DNA from: a virus
Virus record (IMG/VR): IMGVR_UViG_3300003322_000706
Location: 1 to 28,412 of that record
DNA length: 28,412 nucleotides
Reading direction: 5' to 3' (one strand)
This document shows positions 14,766 to 22,908 of the stretch, piece after piece. The notes beneath the pieces are model-generated. The model was not told the origin of the DNA and did not search any database. It saw only the letters and a list, made by a program, of their open reading frames with translations. The translations under genes were made by a program, and so were the position numbers. Numbering within the stretch: the first letter of the stretch is position 1; every line of letters begins with the position of its first letter.

Positions 14766-15614
14766 ATGCCGGAAATCTACTTGATCCAGCCATCGGGCGA
14801 GCCAATTCACCTCGATGAGGCGAAGAATGACCGCCGTGTGATCGATTCGACCGACGATAGCAAGATCAAGTCTCTGATCGTAGCTGCACGCCTGGCGGCT
14901 GAATCAAAGACGCGCCGGCAACTGCTGCACGCACGCATCCAGCTTGTGCTTGACCGATTTCCTGGCGGTGCCGGCGTCGCGCTGGAAAACCAGTTCAATA
15001 TTCCGAGCTACGGTATCAAATTGCCCCGTTCGCCTGTGGTCGACGTGGTTTCCATTCAGTATACGGACATGGCGGGTGTACTACAGACGATGCCGCCAAC
15101 GGATTATGCCGTGAATCTGGCAATGGAGCCTGCGGTTATTACGCCCCGCTTCGGGAAGATCTGGCCGATTCCGCTGCCACAGATCGGATCTGTGATTGTG
15201 ACATATGACGCTGGCTATGCTTCACCGATTGCGGTCTCGCATGCTGCGGATGCGTCTCATTTCAAGGTGTCTGGACCGGTCACCTGGGCGGTTGGTGATC
15301 GCGTGCGCTTCTACAACAGCGGCGGGATTCTCCCGGCGCCACTAAATGCTGATGATACGTTCCTCATCGCCACTGCCGATGCAGGAACCTATTCGCTGAC
15401 AGACCTGGCCGGTAACCCGATCGCCTTCACCGACGACGGCACAGGCCGCAATTTTATCGGCGTCGTACCAGACGGCATTCGTAGCTGGATGCTTCTGCGG
15501 GTAGGTTCGCTGTATGAAAACAGGGAAGAGGTCGCCATCCTCAACCGCGGCAAGATGGAACTGCTGCCGTTCGTTGATGGCCTCCTGGATCCCTATCTGC
15601 CGGGCGTATACTGA
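14766..15614 (+). CDS. Head-tail connector protein, HK97 gp6-like, with inserted beta domain
   Basis: A 282-residue adaptor that forms a ring below the portal. The N-terminus (EPIHLDEAKNDRRV, DSKIKSLIVAARLAAE), the central SPVVDVVSIQYTD and AGYA, and the C-terminal VPDGIRSWMLLRVGSLYENR follow the gp6-like pattern, in which the second block normally follows the AGY strand closely. Here about 80 residues (roughly 152-236) are inserted, rich in beta strands and containing WAVGDRVRFYNSGGILPAPL and GTYSLTDLAGNPIAFTDDGT. This resembles the small beta domains often found in tail tube and fibre proteins. It overlaps the next gene by TGATG. Confidence 0.83.
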   Translation: MPEIYLIQPSGEPIHLDEAKNDRRVIDSTDDSKIKSLIVAARLAAESKTRRQLLHARIQLVLDRFPGGAGVALENQFNIPSYGIKLPRSPVVDVVSIQYTDMAGVLQTMPPTDYAVNLAMEPAVITPRFGKIWPIPLPQIGSVIVTYDAGYASPIAVSHAADASHFKVSGPVTWAVGDRVRFYNSGGILPAPLNADDTFLIATADAGTYSLTDLAGNPIAFTDDGTGRNFIGVVPDGIRSWMLLRVGSLYENREEVAILNRGKMELLPFVDGLLDPYLPGVY

Positions 15615-15943
15615 TGCGTGCGAGCGACCTGCGCCATCGGATCACGATCCAGAGGCGCACAACAACGCAGGACGATACTGGCGCACCAACACAGACGTGG
15701 GTCGACTTCGCGACGAACGTCCCGGCAGCGATCCGTCCGCTCTCAAGCCGCGAGCTGATGGCCGCACAGGCAGTGCAATCCGAAACGTCGCACGAAATCA
15801 CCATGCGTTATCTCCCTGGCGTCGTCGCCTCGATGCGAGCCGTATTTAACGGCCGCTACTTTAATCTCGCCCGCCCGCTGAATGTTGATGAACGCAACTT
15901 CGAACTGATCATTCCCGCGACAGAGGGCCTGAATGACGGTTGA
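15614..15943 (+). CDS. Head-tail joining protein (Phage_H_T_join / gp16-like)
   Basis: A 109-residue stopper-type protein. Diagnostic features are the start RASDLRHRITIQRRTTTQDD, then GAPTQTWVDFATNVPAAIRP, SRELMAAQAVQSETSHEITM and the closing RPLNVDERNFELII. Family length is about 100-115 residues. Its start is coupled to the connector stop (TGATG) and it overlaps the next gene by 11 bases, so all three are translated together. It would close the connector below the gp6-like ring. Confidence 0.88.
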   Translation: MRASDLRHRITIQRRTTTQDDTGAPTQTWVDFATNVPAAIRPLSSRELMAAQAVQSETSHEITMRYLPGVVASMRAVFNGRYFNLARPLNVDERNFELIIPATEGLNDG

Positions 15944-16367
15944 GATCAAGGTCGAAGGGCTCAAAGAGCTACAGGATCGGCTGCTCAAACTGCCAGAGAA
16001 GATCGGTAACAATGCCCTCGCTTCATGCCTCGGCTCTGCTGCGCTCGTTATCCAAAAAGAAGTCCAGAAGAATGTCCATATCGCTGCAAAGGACTATGAA
16101 ATACGCGGGAAGGTAAAAGTTTCGCCCGGGTGGCTGAAGAAGCAGGTTGTCAAGAAGCGTGTCAGGCAAACGAAGAGCAGCGCCGAAACGATCATCACGA
16201 TGAAGGACTCAAAGCACTCCTTCTTTTGGCGCTTTCTGGAGTTCGGAACTTCGAAGATGGCCGCAAAGCCCTTCATGCGGCCGAGTTTTGAGGCGGCAAA
16301 GCAGCGCGCAGTCGATCGCTTTGAGGAGCGACTCCGGGAGCGACTGGACAAAGAGGAGCAGAAGTGA
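15933..16367 (+). CDS. HK97 gp10-like tail-joining protein
   Basis: A 144-residue protein of the HK97 gp10 family, involved in joining heads to tails. Typical features are the N-terminal KVEGLKELQDRLLKLPEKIG, the middle KKQVVKKRVRQTK, the FWRFLEFGTSKMAAKPFMRP motif that marks the family, and the charged C-terminal helix. It overlaps both neighbours. Confidence 0.88.
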   Translation: MTVEIKVEGLKELQDRLLKLPEKIGNNALASCLGSAALVIQKEVQKNVHIAAKDYEIRGKVKVSPGWLKKQVVKKRVRQTKSSAETIITMKDSKHSFFWRFLEFGTSKMAAKPFMRPSFEAAKQRAVDRFEERLRERLDKEEQK

Positions 16368-16723
16368 ATTTCGACCAGGCGATCTACAGCGCGATGATCA
16401 CGTTTCCAGGGCTTGAGGGAGCGACGATCCGGCCTGATGTCGCGCTCGACACGGATATCGCGCCGTACATCGTGTATTCGATGGTCTTCAATGCCGCCAA
16501 TTGGACGCTGACGGGGCCATCGACGCTCGACAACGCGCATTTTCAGGTTGACGTCTATTCGAAGGTGCGCGCGGATGGAGTCGCGTTGGCGGATCTGGTA
16601 ACGCAGGCGATAACGCAATCCGCCGCGCTCACAGGCATACCGATCTCCAATCAATCAGGCTATGAGCCCGATACCAAGCTATATCGCCGGATGATGGTCT
16701 TCTCCGTCTGGCTGAACGCATAA
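16364..16723 (+). CDS. Tail completion/terminator protein, DUF3168-like
   Basis: A 119-residue protein with the size, place and pattern of DUF3168 tail terminators: YSAMITFPGLEGATIRP near the start, APYIVYSMVFN, LDNAHFQVDVYS and a C-terminal strand RRMMVFSVWLNA. It would cap the tail tube at the head-proximal end. The start is GTG at 16364, overlapping the previous TGA (GTGA). The gene closes the connector operon and a terminator follows. Confidence 0.8.
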   Translation: MNFDQAIYSAMITFPGLEGATIRPDVALDTDIAPYIVYSMVFNAANWTLTGPSTLDNAHFQVDVYSKVRADGVALADLVTQAITQSAALTGIPISNQSGYEPDTKLYRRMMVFSVWLNA

Positions 16724-16745
16724 AACTGTAGTTCGAGACGTTTTC

Positions 16746-16770
16746 AACCCGCCCGCTTCGGCGGGTTTTT
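16746..16770 (+). terminator. Intrinsic terminator before the tail tube gene
   Basis: AACCCGCC (16746-16753) pairs with GGCGGGTT (16760-16767) around CGCTTC, and the T run extends to 16770. It separates the connector genes from the tail tube gene, whose AGGAGG ribosome binding site follows almost at once. Confidence 0.8.
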
Positions 16771-16788
16771 CATTTCAGGAGGCATCAA

Positions 16789-17442
16789 ATGAGTTCGCAG
16801 GCGATCCGTTCCCAAGGAACGACCATCCAGCGCGGCGCTACTTCCGCCGTTACCCCACAAACTATTAGCAGCATCACGGCTTCTGGCTCAGTTGCGACCA
16901 TCACGATGGCTTCGGCGCACGGTCTGAACACGGGCGATACGATCGTCGTGACCGGCGCTACGCCGGCGGCCTACAACGGCACGTTCACGTTCACGAAGTT
17001 GTCTTCGACGACCGGTACCTACAATACCCTGACTGCACCAGGCGGCGCCGCATCCGTCGTCGGGACCTACACGGCCACCACAGCAGCTTACGCCGCGGTC
17101 GAAGAGGCCAATGACATCAAGTTGGGCGGTGTCAGCGTCAGCGCAATCGATGTGACCCATCTGCTTTCCAGCGCGATGGAGTACATCGCCGGCCTGAAGG
17201 ATAACGGCACCTGCGATATCACCGCCAACTTCATCAACGGCGCCGTGCAGACGCTGATGCGCACGGACTGCAACGATGGCGTTACTTCGCCATATCGCAT
17301 CGTGATCACTGGCGGGTCCAGCACCATCACGATGTCCTTCAACGCCTTCCTGACCAAGTACGACGGTCCCGAAGCCAAAGTCAACGGCAAGCTGGAAATC
17401 CAGATGAGCCTGAAGATCACCGGCGATATCACCCTGTCCTAA
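16789..17442 (+). CDS. Major tail tube protein with inserted beta domain
   Basis: A 217-residue tube subunit of a long non-contractile tail. The tube core is recognisable from about residue 98: AAVEEANDIKLGGVSVSAID, VTHLLSSAMEYIAGLKDNGT and DITANFINGAVQTLMR, and it ends LEIQMSLKITGDITL. Between the N-terminal strand (QGTTIQRGATSA) and that core lies an insert of about 70 residues (roughly 26-96). It is Thr/Ser/Gly-rich with ASAHGLNTGDTIVVTGATP and AAYNGTFTFT, a common beta-sandwich-like module in phage structural proteins. The AGGAGG ribosome binding site is strong, fitting high expression. Confidence 0.85.
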   Translation: MSSQAIRSQGTTIQRGATSAVTPQTISSITASGSVATITMASAHGLNTGDTIVVTGATPAAYNGTFTFTKLSSTTGTYNTLTAPGGAASVVGTYTATTAAYAAVEEANDIKLGGVSVSAIDVTHLLSSAMEYIAGLKDNGTCDITANFINGAVQTLMRTDCNDGVTSPYRIVITGGSSTITMSFNAFLTKYDGPEAKVNGKLEIQMSLKITGDITLS

Positions 17443-17457
17443 TAGGAGCACCAAAGC

Positions 17458-17784
17458 ATGACGATTCTGGATAAGGCCACCTTTCTGGCCGCCTTTGCGC
17501 CAAAGATCACGCAAGTCGAAATCGAAGGCGTTGGTAACATCTCCATCAGACAGCTCACCTTGAAAGAAGTTGAGGACATGCAGAAGGTGACTGAAGGAGA
17601 CAAGGAAAGCCTCGGACTACGTCTCGTAGCCGCATCCGTGGTGAATGATGCTGGTGAGCGGATGCTTGATGACGGAGATATCGAAGCGTTGCATACGTCT
17701 GCGAGCAACGCCATGAGCGACCTCGCGTTGGCGGTCATGAAAGTAAATGGTCTCGTCACAGGCACCGAAGAATCCCCAAACTGA
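17458..17784 (+). CDS. Tail assembly chaperone G
   Basis: A 108-residue protein equivalent to lambda gpG, which binds the tape measure and recruits tube subunits during tail assembly. It lies between the tail tube and tape measure genes, has a mixed helical sequence (RQLTLKEVEDMQKVTEGDKE, NAMSDLALAVMKVNGLV) and ends ESPN. AGGAG at 17444-17448 is the ribosome binding site. The last sense codons contain the slippery heptamer CCCAAAC, immediately before the TGA stop. A fraction of ribosomes should shift to -1 there and make a GT fusion. Confidence 0.85.
   Translation: MTILDKATFLAAFAPKITQVEIEGVGNISIRQLTLKEVEDMQKVTEGDKESLGLRLVAASVVNDAGERMLDDGDIEALHTSASNAMSDLALAVMKVNGLVTGTEESPN
17775..17781 (+). 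promoter_or_regulatory. Programmed -1 frameshift site CCCAAAC
   Basis: In the G frame the bases read C CCA AAC, a perfect X XXY YYZ slippery heptamer, directly followed by the TGA of G. After a one-base slip, reading resumes at 17781 as LIDDHRRRAKYRLALALG and continues without a stop to 18179. This is the conserved arrangement of lambda-type tail chaperones. No strong downstream pseudoknot was worked out. Confidence 0.88.
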
Positions 17785-18179
17785 TCGATGACCACAGGCG
17801 CCGGGCGAAGTATCGCCTGGCGCTTGCGCTGGGGATGACGCTTGGTCAGCTCGATGCGATGCCGTATGAAGAATACCTAGGGTGGCAAGAGTTCATTGCC
17901 CTTGAACCCGTGGGAATCCGCGCCCACGACGCAATGCATGCACACATTATCTCGGTCTTAGGAAACATCAATCGAGATCCCGATAAACGGCGTGAGCCGT
18001 ATCAAATTAAAGACTTCCTGTTGTTCGAAGATCCGGTCCGCGAACCGAAAGAAGAGCCGACCGTTGATGGGAAGACTGCCGCGCAATGGAAACTGATATT
18101 CGCGGCAGAAGCACTGAATGCACGTCGGCGCAGTGAGGTGGCCAGTAGTGCCGGTGCGATATCCGAAACGAAGGAGTAA
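17781..18179 (+). CDS. Tail assembly chaperone T domain (made as GT fusion by -1 frameshift)
   Basis: The T part of 132 residues after the shift; joined to the 108 residues of G it gives a GT protein of about 240. The sequence from about 17835 (MTLGQLDAMPYEEYLGWQEF, then NINRDPDKRREPYQIKDFLL) matches phage tail assembly protein T. The frame is open upstream to the slip site and lies -1 to G, and there is no convincing independent ribosome binding site for the ATG at 17835, so fusion is the likely route. GT holds the tape measure and tube subunits together during tail assembly and is absent from the finished virion. The gene ends three bases before the tape measure start. Confidence 0.83.
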   Translation: MIDDHRRRAKYRLALALGMTLGQLDAMPYEEYLGWQEFIALEPVGIRAHDAMHAHIISVLGNINRDPDKRREPYQIKDFLLFEDPVREPKEEPTVDGKTAAQWKLIFAAEALNARRRSEVASSAGAISETKE

Positions 18180-18181
18180 CC

Positions 18182-21100
18182 ATGTCCCTTGGCTCGCTGA
18201 ATATTGACCTGAACGCGAACATCATCAAGTTTCAGGCCGCATTCGAGAAGGCTGCTTACATCGCGAACCAGAATATGGAAGCGATAGCCAGGGCGGCCGG
18301 CAAGGCCGAGTCGGCGATGAAGTCGCTTGAGGGCATGTTCGAGAAGGCCGGGCTGGCGATGGGAACGCTTGGCCTCGTTGGAGGCGCCGCAGGTCTCATT
18401 AGTGTCGCCAAATCGTCGATCGAAGGCGCGGTGGAACTCAAGCACCTATCCGACCAGACCGGCGCCAGTGTAGAGGCCCTGTCGGCGCTAAAAGCGGTAT
18501 CTAAACTCGTTGGCATGGATATGCAAGATGCCGGGGCTGGCGCGGCGAAACTGTCGAAATCGATGTATGACGCGCAGGGAGGCGCGCAGAAACAGCAGGA
18601 CACGTTCAAAAAACTGGGCGTCACATATCTGGACTCGACTGGCAAACTGAAGCCAGTCGGAGACGTGATGCTTGAGGTGGGAAAGAAGTTCGCCGACATG
18701 ACCAGCGGTGCCGGAAAAACCGGCCTCGCGATTGATCTGATGGGAAAAAAGGGGGCCACGATGATCCCCTTGCTTCAGCAGCTTGCTGAACGAGGGAACG
18801 TGGAGGGGAAGGTTACAACAGACTTAGCAGAAAAGGCCGAACATCTGGAAATTACCTGGACGAAGATGGTCGGTAAGCTGAATGCCTGGAAGGGGAGCGC
18901 CCTCGTTACAGTGATTCCGATTCTTGAGAAGGTTATCCCGATCCTACCGCAACTGGCGACCGGGGTCGTCGGATTTTTCACGATCACCAAGGTTTTGCCG
19001 GCAGCGATTACAGGAGTCACGACAGCAATCACAGCGCTGGGCGCCGCTACGTCAGGGGCTGGTCTAGTAGGCCTGGGGATGTTCACGAAATTACGCACCG
19101 CCGTGATTGCACTGAATACGGCGGTTCTTGCAAATCCATTTGCGGCGATTGCTGTCGCTATAGCTGCTGCTGCCGCCGCCGCATACCTCTTCCAGGACAA
19201 ATTAGTAACGATTGGTGGCACTGAGGCATCCATCGGGAATTGGATTGGTGGGGCATGGGATACATTGAAGGAGGGGATTCTGTCCGCATGGGATGCGATC
19301 TCACAATTCTTCGGCAAGGTACGTGATGCTTGGAATTCCTTTAAAGACAAGGTATCCGGCATCGGCAAATCGGTTGGCGATACTCTGTCGTCGTCTGGCA
19401 AGACTGCGATGCAATTCGCTGAGTCATTGTTTGGGGGCTATCTGAAGGTCGTAACGAATACGATCAATTCTGTCATCGGAGTTTTTGTCGGCGTGGGCCG
19501 CGCTATAGGGACGGTATTCAGTTTCATCTCGGATAACTGGAAATCCACATTGGAAAACATGTCCAATCTAGCAAAGGCATTTGGGCAAGGCGTTGCTGGC
19601 GTCTTTTCCGGCGATTTCAGCTTCTCGGCATTTCATACTGAATTGGGAAGACTTGGGGCAAGTGCCAGCCAATTAGCCGGCAATATTAAGGCAGATTTTT
19701 CAAAGGCCCTCGCCGCCGATTACCTGGGCGATGCAGCTAAGGGGATCGGAGGTGCCCTGAGCGATATTTGGCGAAAGATCGAGGCGAATGCGTTGGCCAG
19801 GAAGAAGGCTGAAGCTGAAGCAGCCGCGAAGAAATTAGGCCCTCCGGGTCAAAATACCGGCGATAGTAACGGGCAACTCGACCCATACAACCAAGCAATG
19901 TTGGAAATGCAGCGTCAAGCTGTCGGCATCCAGTACGTGATTGACAATTTTGATCGCTTGGGAGGTAAGGTCCGCGAATCCAAGGCCGCAATGGCTCAGT
20001 TCGATGTCACCCTGGGTAAATTCTCCGATACCGAACGCATCGCAGCTAAACTCTCCCCGCTCTCGGCGGCGCAGAAACAGGCATATATTGATCAGGCGAC
20101 ATGGCTTGACAACTTGGAGATGGCTCAAAAACGGCTTATCTCGCTGAAGAAATTCGATGACAGCGTGGCAAAGCTGAATGCAGAAACCGAGGGGCTTAAG
20201 CAAAGCGCTGTGCAGCGTGAAATTAATGCCGCACTCATCGCGCTTGAAAATGACGGCATCAAGAAAGGTACCGAGGAGTATCTGAAACGCCAAGCGGCGA
20301 TGTCGGCCGCAGTCCAGAACAAGTTCAAGACCAACTTCAATCTGGGGATGGCGGAATATCTGGAGCAGCAGCAGCGCGCCATCGACAACGAAGCGTTCAT
20401 GTTCTCCCTGATCGGCAAGGACACCGTCGAAGTTCAGAAGCTCACCGAAGCCCATCGAATAGATGGCGAAGTCCAGGAGGCCATCCGTAGGGCGCAGAAA
20501 GATGGCGTTCAGTTCACCAGCGATGAGATCGCTGCGGAATACGCGAAAGCCGATGCAATCAAGAAGATCAGGATGGACCAGATTCAAGCCGTCGCCGACA
20601 AACAGCGAAGCGGATGGTTCGGCGCCCAGGAGGCAATTCGCAAATATGGCGAAGCGGCCAATGATGTTGGATCTCAAGTTGAGGGTGCTCTGTCCAATGC
20701 GTTTAGAGGATTGGAAGATGCGTTCGTGAATTTCACTTCAACTGGCAAACTCTCGTTTAAAGGCTTGGTAAATTCGATCAATGCCGATATCGCCAGGATC
20801 GCATTCAAGCAAACCTTTAGCGATTTATTCGACGGCGCCGGAAGCATGATCAAGGGCCTGTTCGGCGCGTCGGCGTCGGCGTCCGCCGGCAATGGGGCGG
20901 CGAGTGCCGCTTCCGGCGCATCTGCTATGGCGACACTTGGTGCATCGGTCAGCGCAACCACCGCGCCGCTAGCAAGTCTCGCCGCATCGACGACTGGCCT
21001 GAATGCCGTTACCAGCGGCCTGGCCGCATCATTTGCCGCGCTAAACGGTGCCGTGCAGATCGCTGCGACCTCAATGTCTACCATGGGCGGGGCATCAGCC

Positions 21101-21415
21101 GTAGGCGATCTCGGCAGCGCGGCTGGGGCATTCGGAAGCTTCGGTGGCTTCTTCGCCGATGGTGGCGATCCTCCGGTAGGGAAGGTATCGGTCGTGGGTG
21201 AGCGTGGTCCGGAACTCTTTGTCCCGAAGGCCGCCGGCACAATCCTGCCCAATGAACTGTTTAGCCGCGGAAGCGATAGCGACCAGAAGCCATCCCAGAC
21301 CAACGTGATCAATCTGCATATCAACGTACCTTCTGGAACGTCGAGGGCGACTGCCGATCAGATCGCCGCCATGTCGGGCAATGCGGTGAACCGCGCCCTT
21401 CGGAGGAACGGATGA
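18182..21415 (+). CDS. Tail tape measure protein
   Basis: A 1077-residue protein that sets tail length and sits in the tube lumen. The N-terminal third is helical (KFQAAFEKAAYIANQNMEAI and GAVELKHLSDQTGASVEALS). Residues about 258-335 form a very hydrophobic, Ala-rich segment that may enter the host membrane. A long coiled-coil middle follows, and the C-terminal part, from about residue 815 (WFGAQEAIRKYGEAANDVGS, FTSTGKLSFKGLVNSINADI), is the lambda tape measure C-terminal domain. The tail end FADGGDPPVGKVSVVGERGP is common to this family. AAGGAG at 18170-18175 is the ribosome binding site. At roughly 1.5 angstrom per residue the tail would be about 160 nm. Confidence 0.93.
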   Translation: MSLGSLNIDLNANIIKFQAAFEKAAYIANQNMEAIARAAGKAESAMKSLEGMFEKAGLAMGTLGLVGGAAGLISVAKSSIEGAVELKHLSDQTGASVEALSALKAVSKLVGMDMQDAGAGAAKLSKSMYDAQGGAQKQQDTFKKLGVTYLDSTGKLKPVGDVMLEVGKKFADMTSGAGKTGLAIDLMGKKGATMIPLLQQLAERGNVEGKVTTDLAEKAEHLEITWTKMVGKLNAWKGSALVTVIPILEKVIPILPQLATGVVGFFTITKVLPAAITGVTTAITALGAATSGAGLVGLGMFTKLRTAVIALNTAVLANPFAAIAVAIAAAAAAAYLFQDKLVTIGGTEASIGNWIGGAWDTLKEGILSAWDAISQFFGKVRDAWNSFKDKVSGIGKSVGDTLSSSGKTAMQFAESLFGGYLKVVTNTINSVIGVFVGVGRAIGTVFSFISDNWKSTLENMSNLAKAFGQGVAGVFSGDFSFSAFHTELGRLGASASQLAGNIKADFSKALAADYLGDAAKGIGGALSDIWRKIEANALARKKAEAEAAAKKLGPPGQNTGDSNGQLDPYNQAMLEMQRQAVGIQYVIDNFDRLGGKVRESKAAMAQFDVTLGKFSDTERIAAKLSPLSAAQKQAYIDQATWLDNLEMAQKRLISLKKFDDSVAKLNAETEGLKQSAVQREINAALIALENDGIKKGTEEYLKRQAAMSAAVQNKFKTNFNLGMAEYLEQQQRAIDNEAFMFSLIGKDTVEVQKLTEAHRIDGEVQEAIRRAQKDGVQFTSDEIAAEYAKADAIKKIRMDQIQAVADKQRSGWFGAQEAIRKYGEAANDVGSQVEGALSNAFRGLEDAFVNFTSTGKLSFKGLVNSINADIARIAFKQTFSDLFDGAGSMIKGLFGASASASAGNGAASAASGASAMATLGASVSATTAPLASLAASTTGLNAVTSGLAASFAALNGAVQIAATSMSTMGGASAVGDLGSAAGAFGSFGGFFADGGDPPVGKVSVVGERGPELFVPKAAGTILPNELFSRGSDSDQKPSQTNVINLHINVPSGTSRATADQIAAMSGNAVNRALRRNG

Positions 21416-22002
21416 GCTTCAACGAGACCGCTCGATTTCCGCTGCAGATCGCGCTTGGGGCTCAAGGCGGCCCGGAATATACGACCAATATCATCACGGT
21501 GGATAACGGGTTTGAGAGCCGCACCGCTGTCTGGTCTGCGTCAAGGCTGAAGTTTGATATCGGCACCAGGCCGATGACGAAAGCAGATACCGACGCACTG
21601 ATCGCGTTCTTCCGATCTGTGAAGGGGCGGGCATACGGGTTCCGTTTCCGCGACTGGTCCGACTATCAGGCCACGACCGATAACGGCGGATTTACAGCCA
21701 TCGCTGGCGCGACATATCAGATGGTGAAAACGTATGCCTCGGGCTCGCTTTCGGAGGTGCGTAGCATCTCCAAGCCGGTTGCTGGCACCGTTTCGGTATC
21801 AGGATCCGGCGTATATTCGATCGACTACACGACGGGCATTCTGACTGTTGCATCTGGCGCGGCGCCGACGGCGTGGTCGGGTGAGTTCGACGTCCCTGTG
21901 CGTTTCGATACCGATACGATGCAGCTCGATGCCATTAACAAGAACGGCGAGAGCTTACTGATCCAATGGGGGCAAATCCCCATTCTTGAGGTAAGGGTAT
22001 GA
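21412..22002 (+). CDS. Distal tail protein, DUF2460 family
   Basis: A 196-residue protein of the DUF2460 family, also found in Rhodobacter gene transfer agents, where it forms the ring below the tube. Features are the N-terminal FNETARFPLQIALGAQGGPE, TIITVDNGFE-type strands (here NIITVDNGFESRT), the strongly conserved FFRSVKGRAYGFRFRDWSDY and a closing IPILEVRV. It starts in the ATGA overlap with the tape measure stop and overlaps the next gene likewise. Confidence 0.88.
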   Translation: MSFNETARFPLQIALGAQGGPEYTTNIITVDNGFESRTAVWSASRLKFDIGTRPMTKADTDALIAFFRSVKGRAYGFRFRDWSDYQATTDNGGFTAIAGATYQMVKTYASGSLSEVRSISKPVAGTVSVSGSGVYSIDYTTGILTVASGAAPTAWSGEFDVPVRFDTDTMQLDAINKNGESLLIQWGQIPILEVRV

Positions 22003-22850
22003 AGACGATCAGCGATGCGCTGAAGGCACATTATGCGCAGTCGGTAACCACTGTCGCGCACCTGGTGAAAATGACGCGTCGTGACGGAACGGTGTTGGCG
22101 GTAACGCCGGACCACGATCAAGACCTGACGTTTGATGGCGTCGTATATAAGTCGGCCTTCGGTGTCATCCCGACAGATGCCGAGACTTCTGCGGCGATGA
22201 ACGTCGATACAATGAGCGCAAAGGGTGCCCTCTTGGCGCTCGGGATCAGCGAGGCGGACATCGCTGCCGGACTGTGGGATCTGTGCGACGTCCGCGTACT
22301 TCGTGTGAATTATGCGGACCTCACCATGGGGGCGGAAAAGCTTAAGCGATATACCTTTGGAGAGATTTCCCTTGATCGCAATTCATTCACCTCAGAATTC
22401 CGGGGCATTACCCAGAAGCTGCAGCAGAACCTGGGCGACCTTGTAACGCCGACATGCAACGCGAATCTATTCGATGCCAGATGCGGCGTGCCGGAGACGG
22501 AGGGGCTGTATAAGTTCTCATCCCAGAGTGTCACGGCGGTCAGCAGTCAGCGGCTTTTTACTGTGGCAGCGCTCATGCAGCCGGCCGACTTCTTCACCGC
22601 GGGGAAGGTCCAGTTCACGTCTGGCGAAAATTCCGGCCTCTCGATGGAGATCAAGCAGCACCTGTACGGCGGCGAACTGATACTGCAGGAGCCAATGCCT
22701 TACCCAATCGCGATCTCTGACAATGTGACGGTATGGTCTGGTTGCTCGAAGAGGTCTGCAGAGGATTGCCAATCCAAGTATGACAACGTGATCCGGTTTA
22801 GGGGATTCCCGAAAATACCTGGTCAGGATCAGATGTACAAGGGCGTGTGA
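21999..22850 (+). CDS. Tail hub protein, DUF2163 / phage_BR0599 family
   Basis: A 283-residue tail tip hub protein, the counterpart of lambda gpL and of the gene transfer agent hub. Residues 1-150 correspond to DUF2163 and the rest to the phage_BR0599 domain (LFDARCGVPETEG to the end). Four cysteines, C153, C162, C249 and C257, sit in the pattern TPTCNANLFDARCG and SGCSKRSAEDCQSK. In lambda gpL and in gene transfer agent hubs the equivalent cysteines bind an iron-sulphur cluster, so the same is expected here. It overlaps the distal tail gene by ATGA. Confidence 0.88.
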   Translation: MKTISDALKAHYAQSVTTVAHLVKMTRRDGTVLAVTPDHDQDLTFDGVVYKSAFGVIPTDAETSAAMNVDTMSAKGALLALGISEADIAAGLWDLCDVRVLRVNYADLTMGAEKLKRYTFGEISLDRNSFTSEFRGITQKLQQNLGDLVTPTCNANLFDARCGVPETEGLYKFSSQSVTAVSSQRLFTVAALMQPADFFTAGKVQFTSGENSGLSMEIKQHLYGGELILQEPMPYPIAISDNVTVWSGCSKRSAEDCQSKYDNVIRFRGFPKIPGQDQMYKGV

Positions 22851-22908
22851 TGCGGCTGCCAGTTGATGGCATTCAAGCCAGACATGAATGTGCGGGATAG
22901 GGAAGCTA

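Noticed and set aside
19835-20677. 280-residue minus-strand frame under the tape measure gene
   Set aside because: Antisense shadow of a coiled-coil gene; leucine and isoleucine content follows from the sense codons.
22850-22900. 16-codon frame between hub and NlpC genes
   Set aside because: Very short, no ribosome binding site of its own beyond the overlap, no resemblance to known tail proteins.
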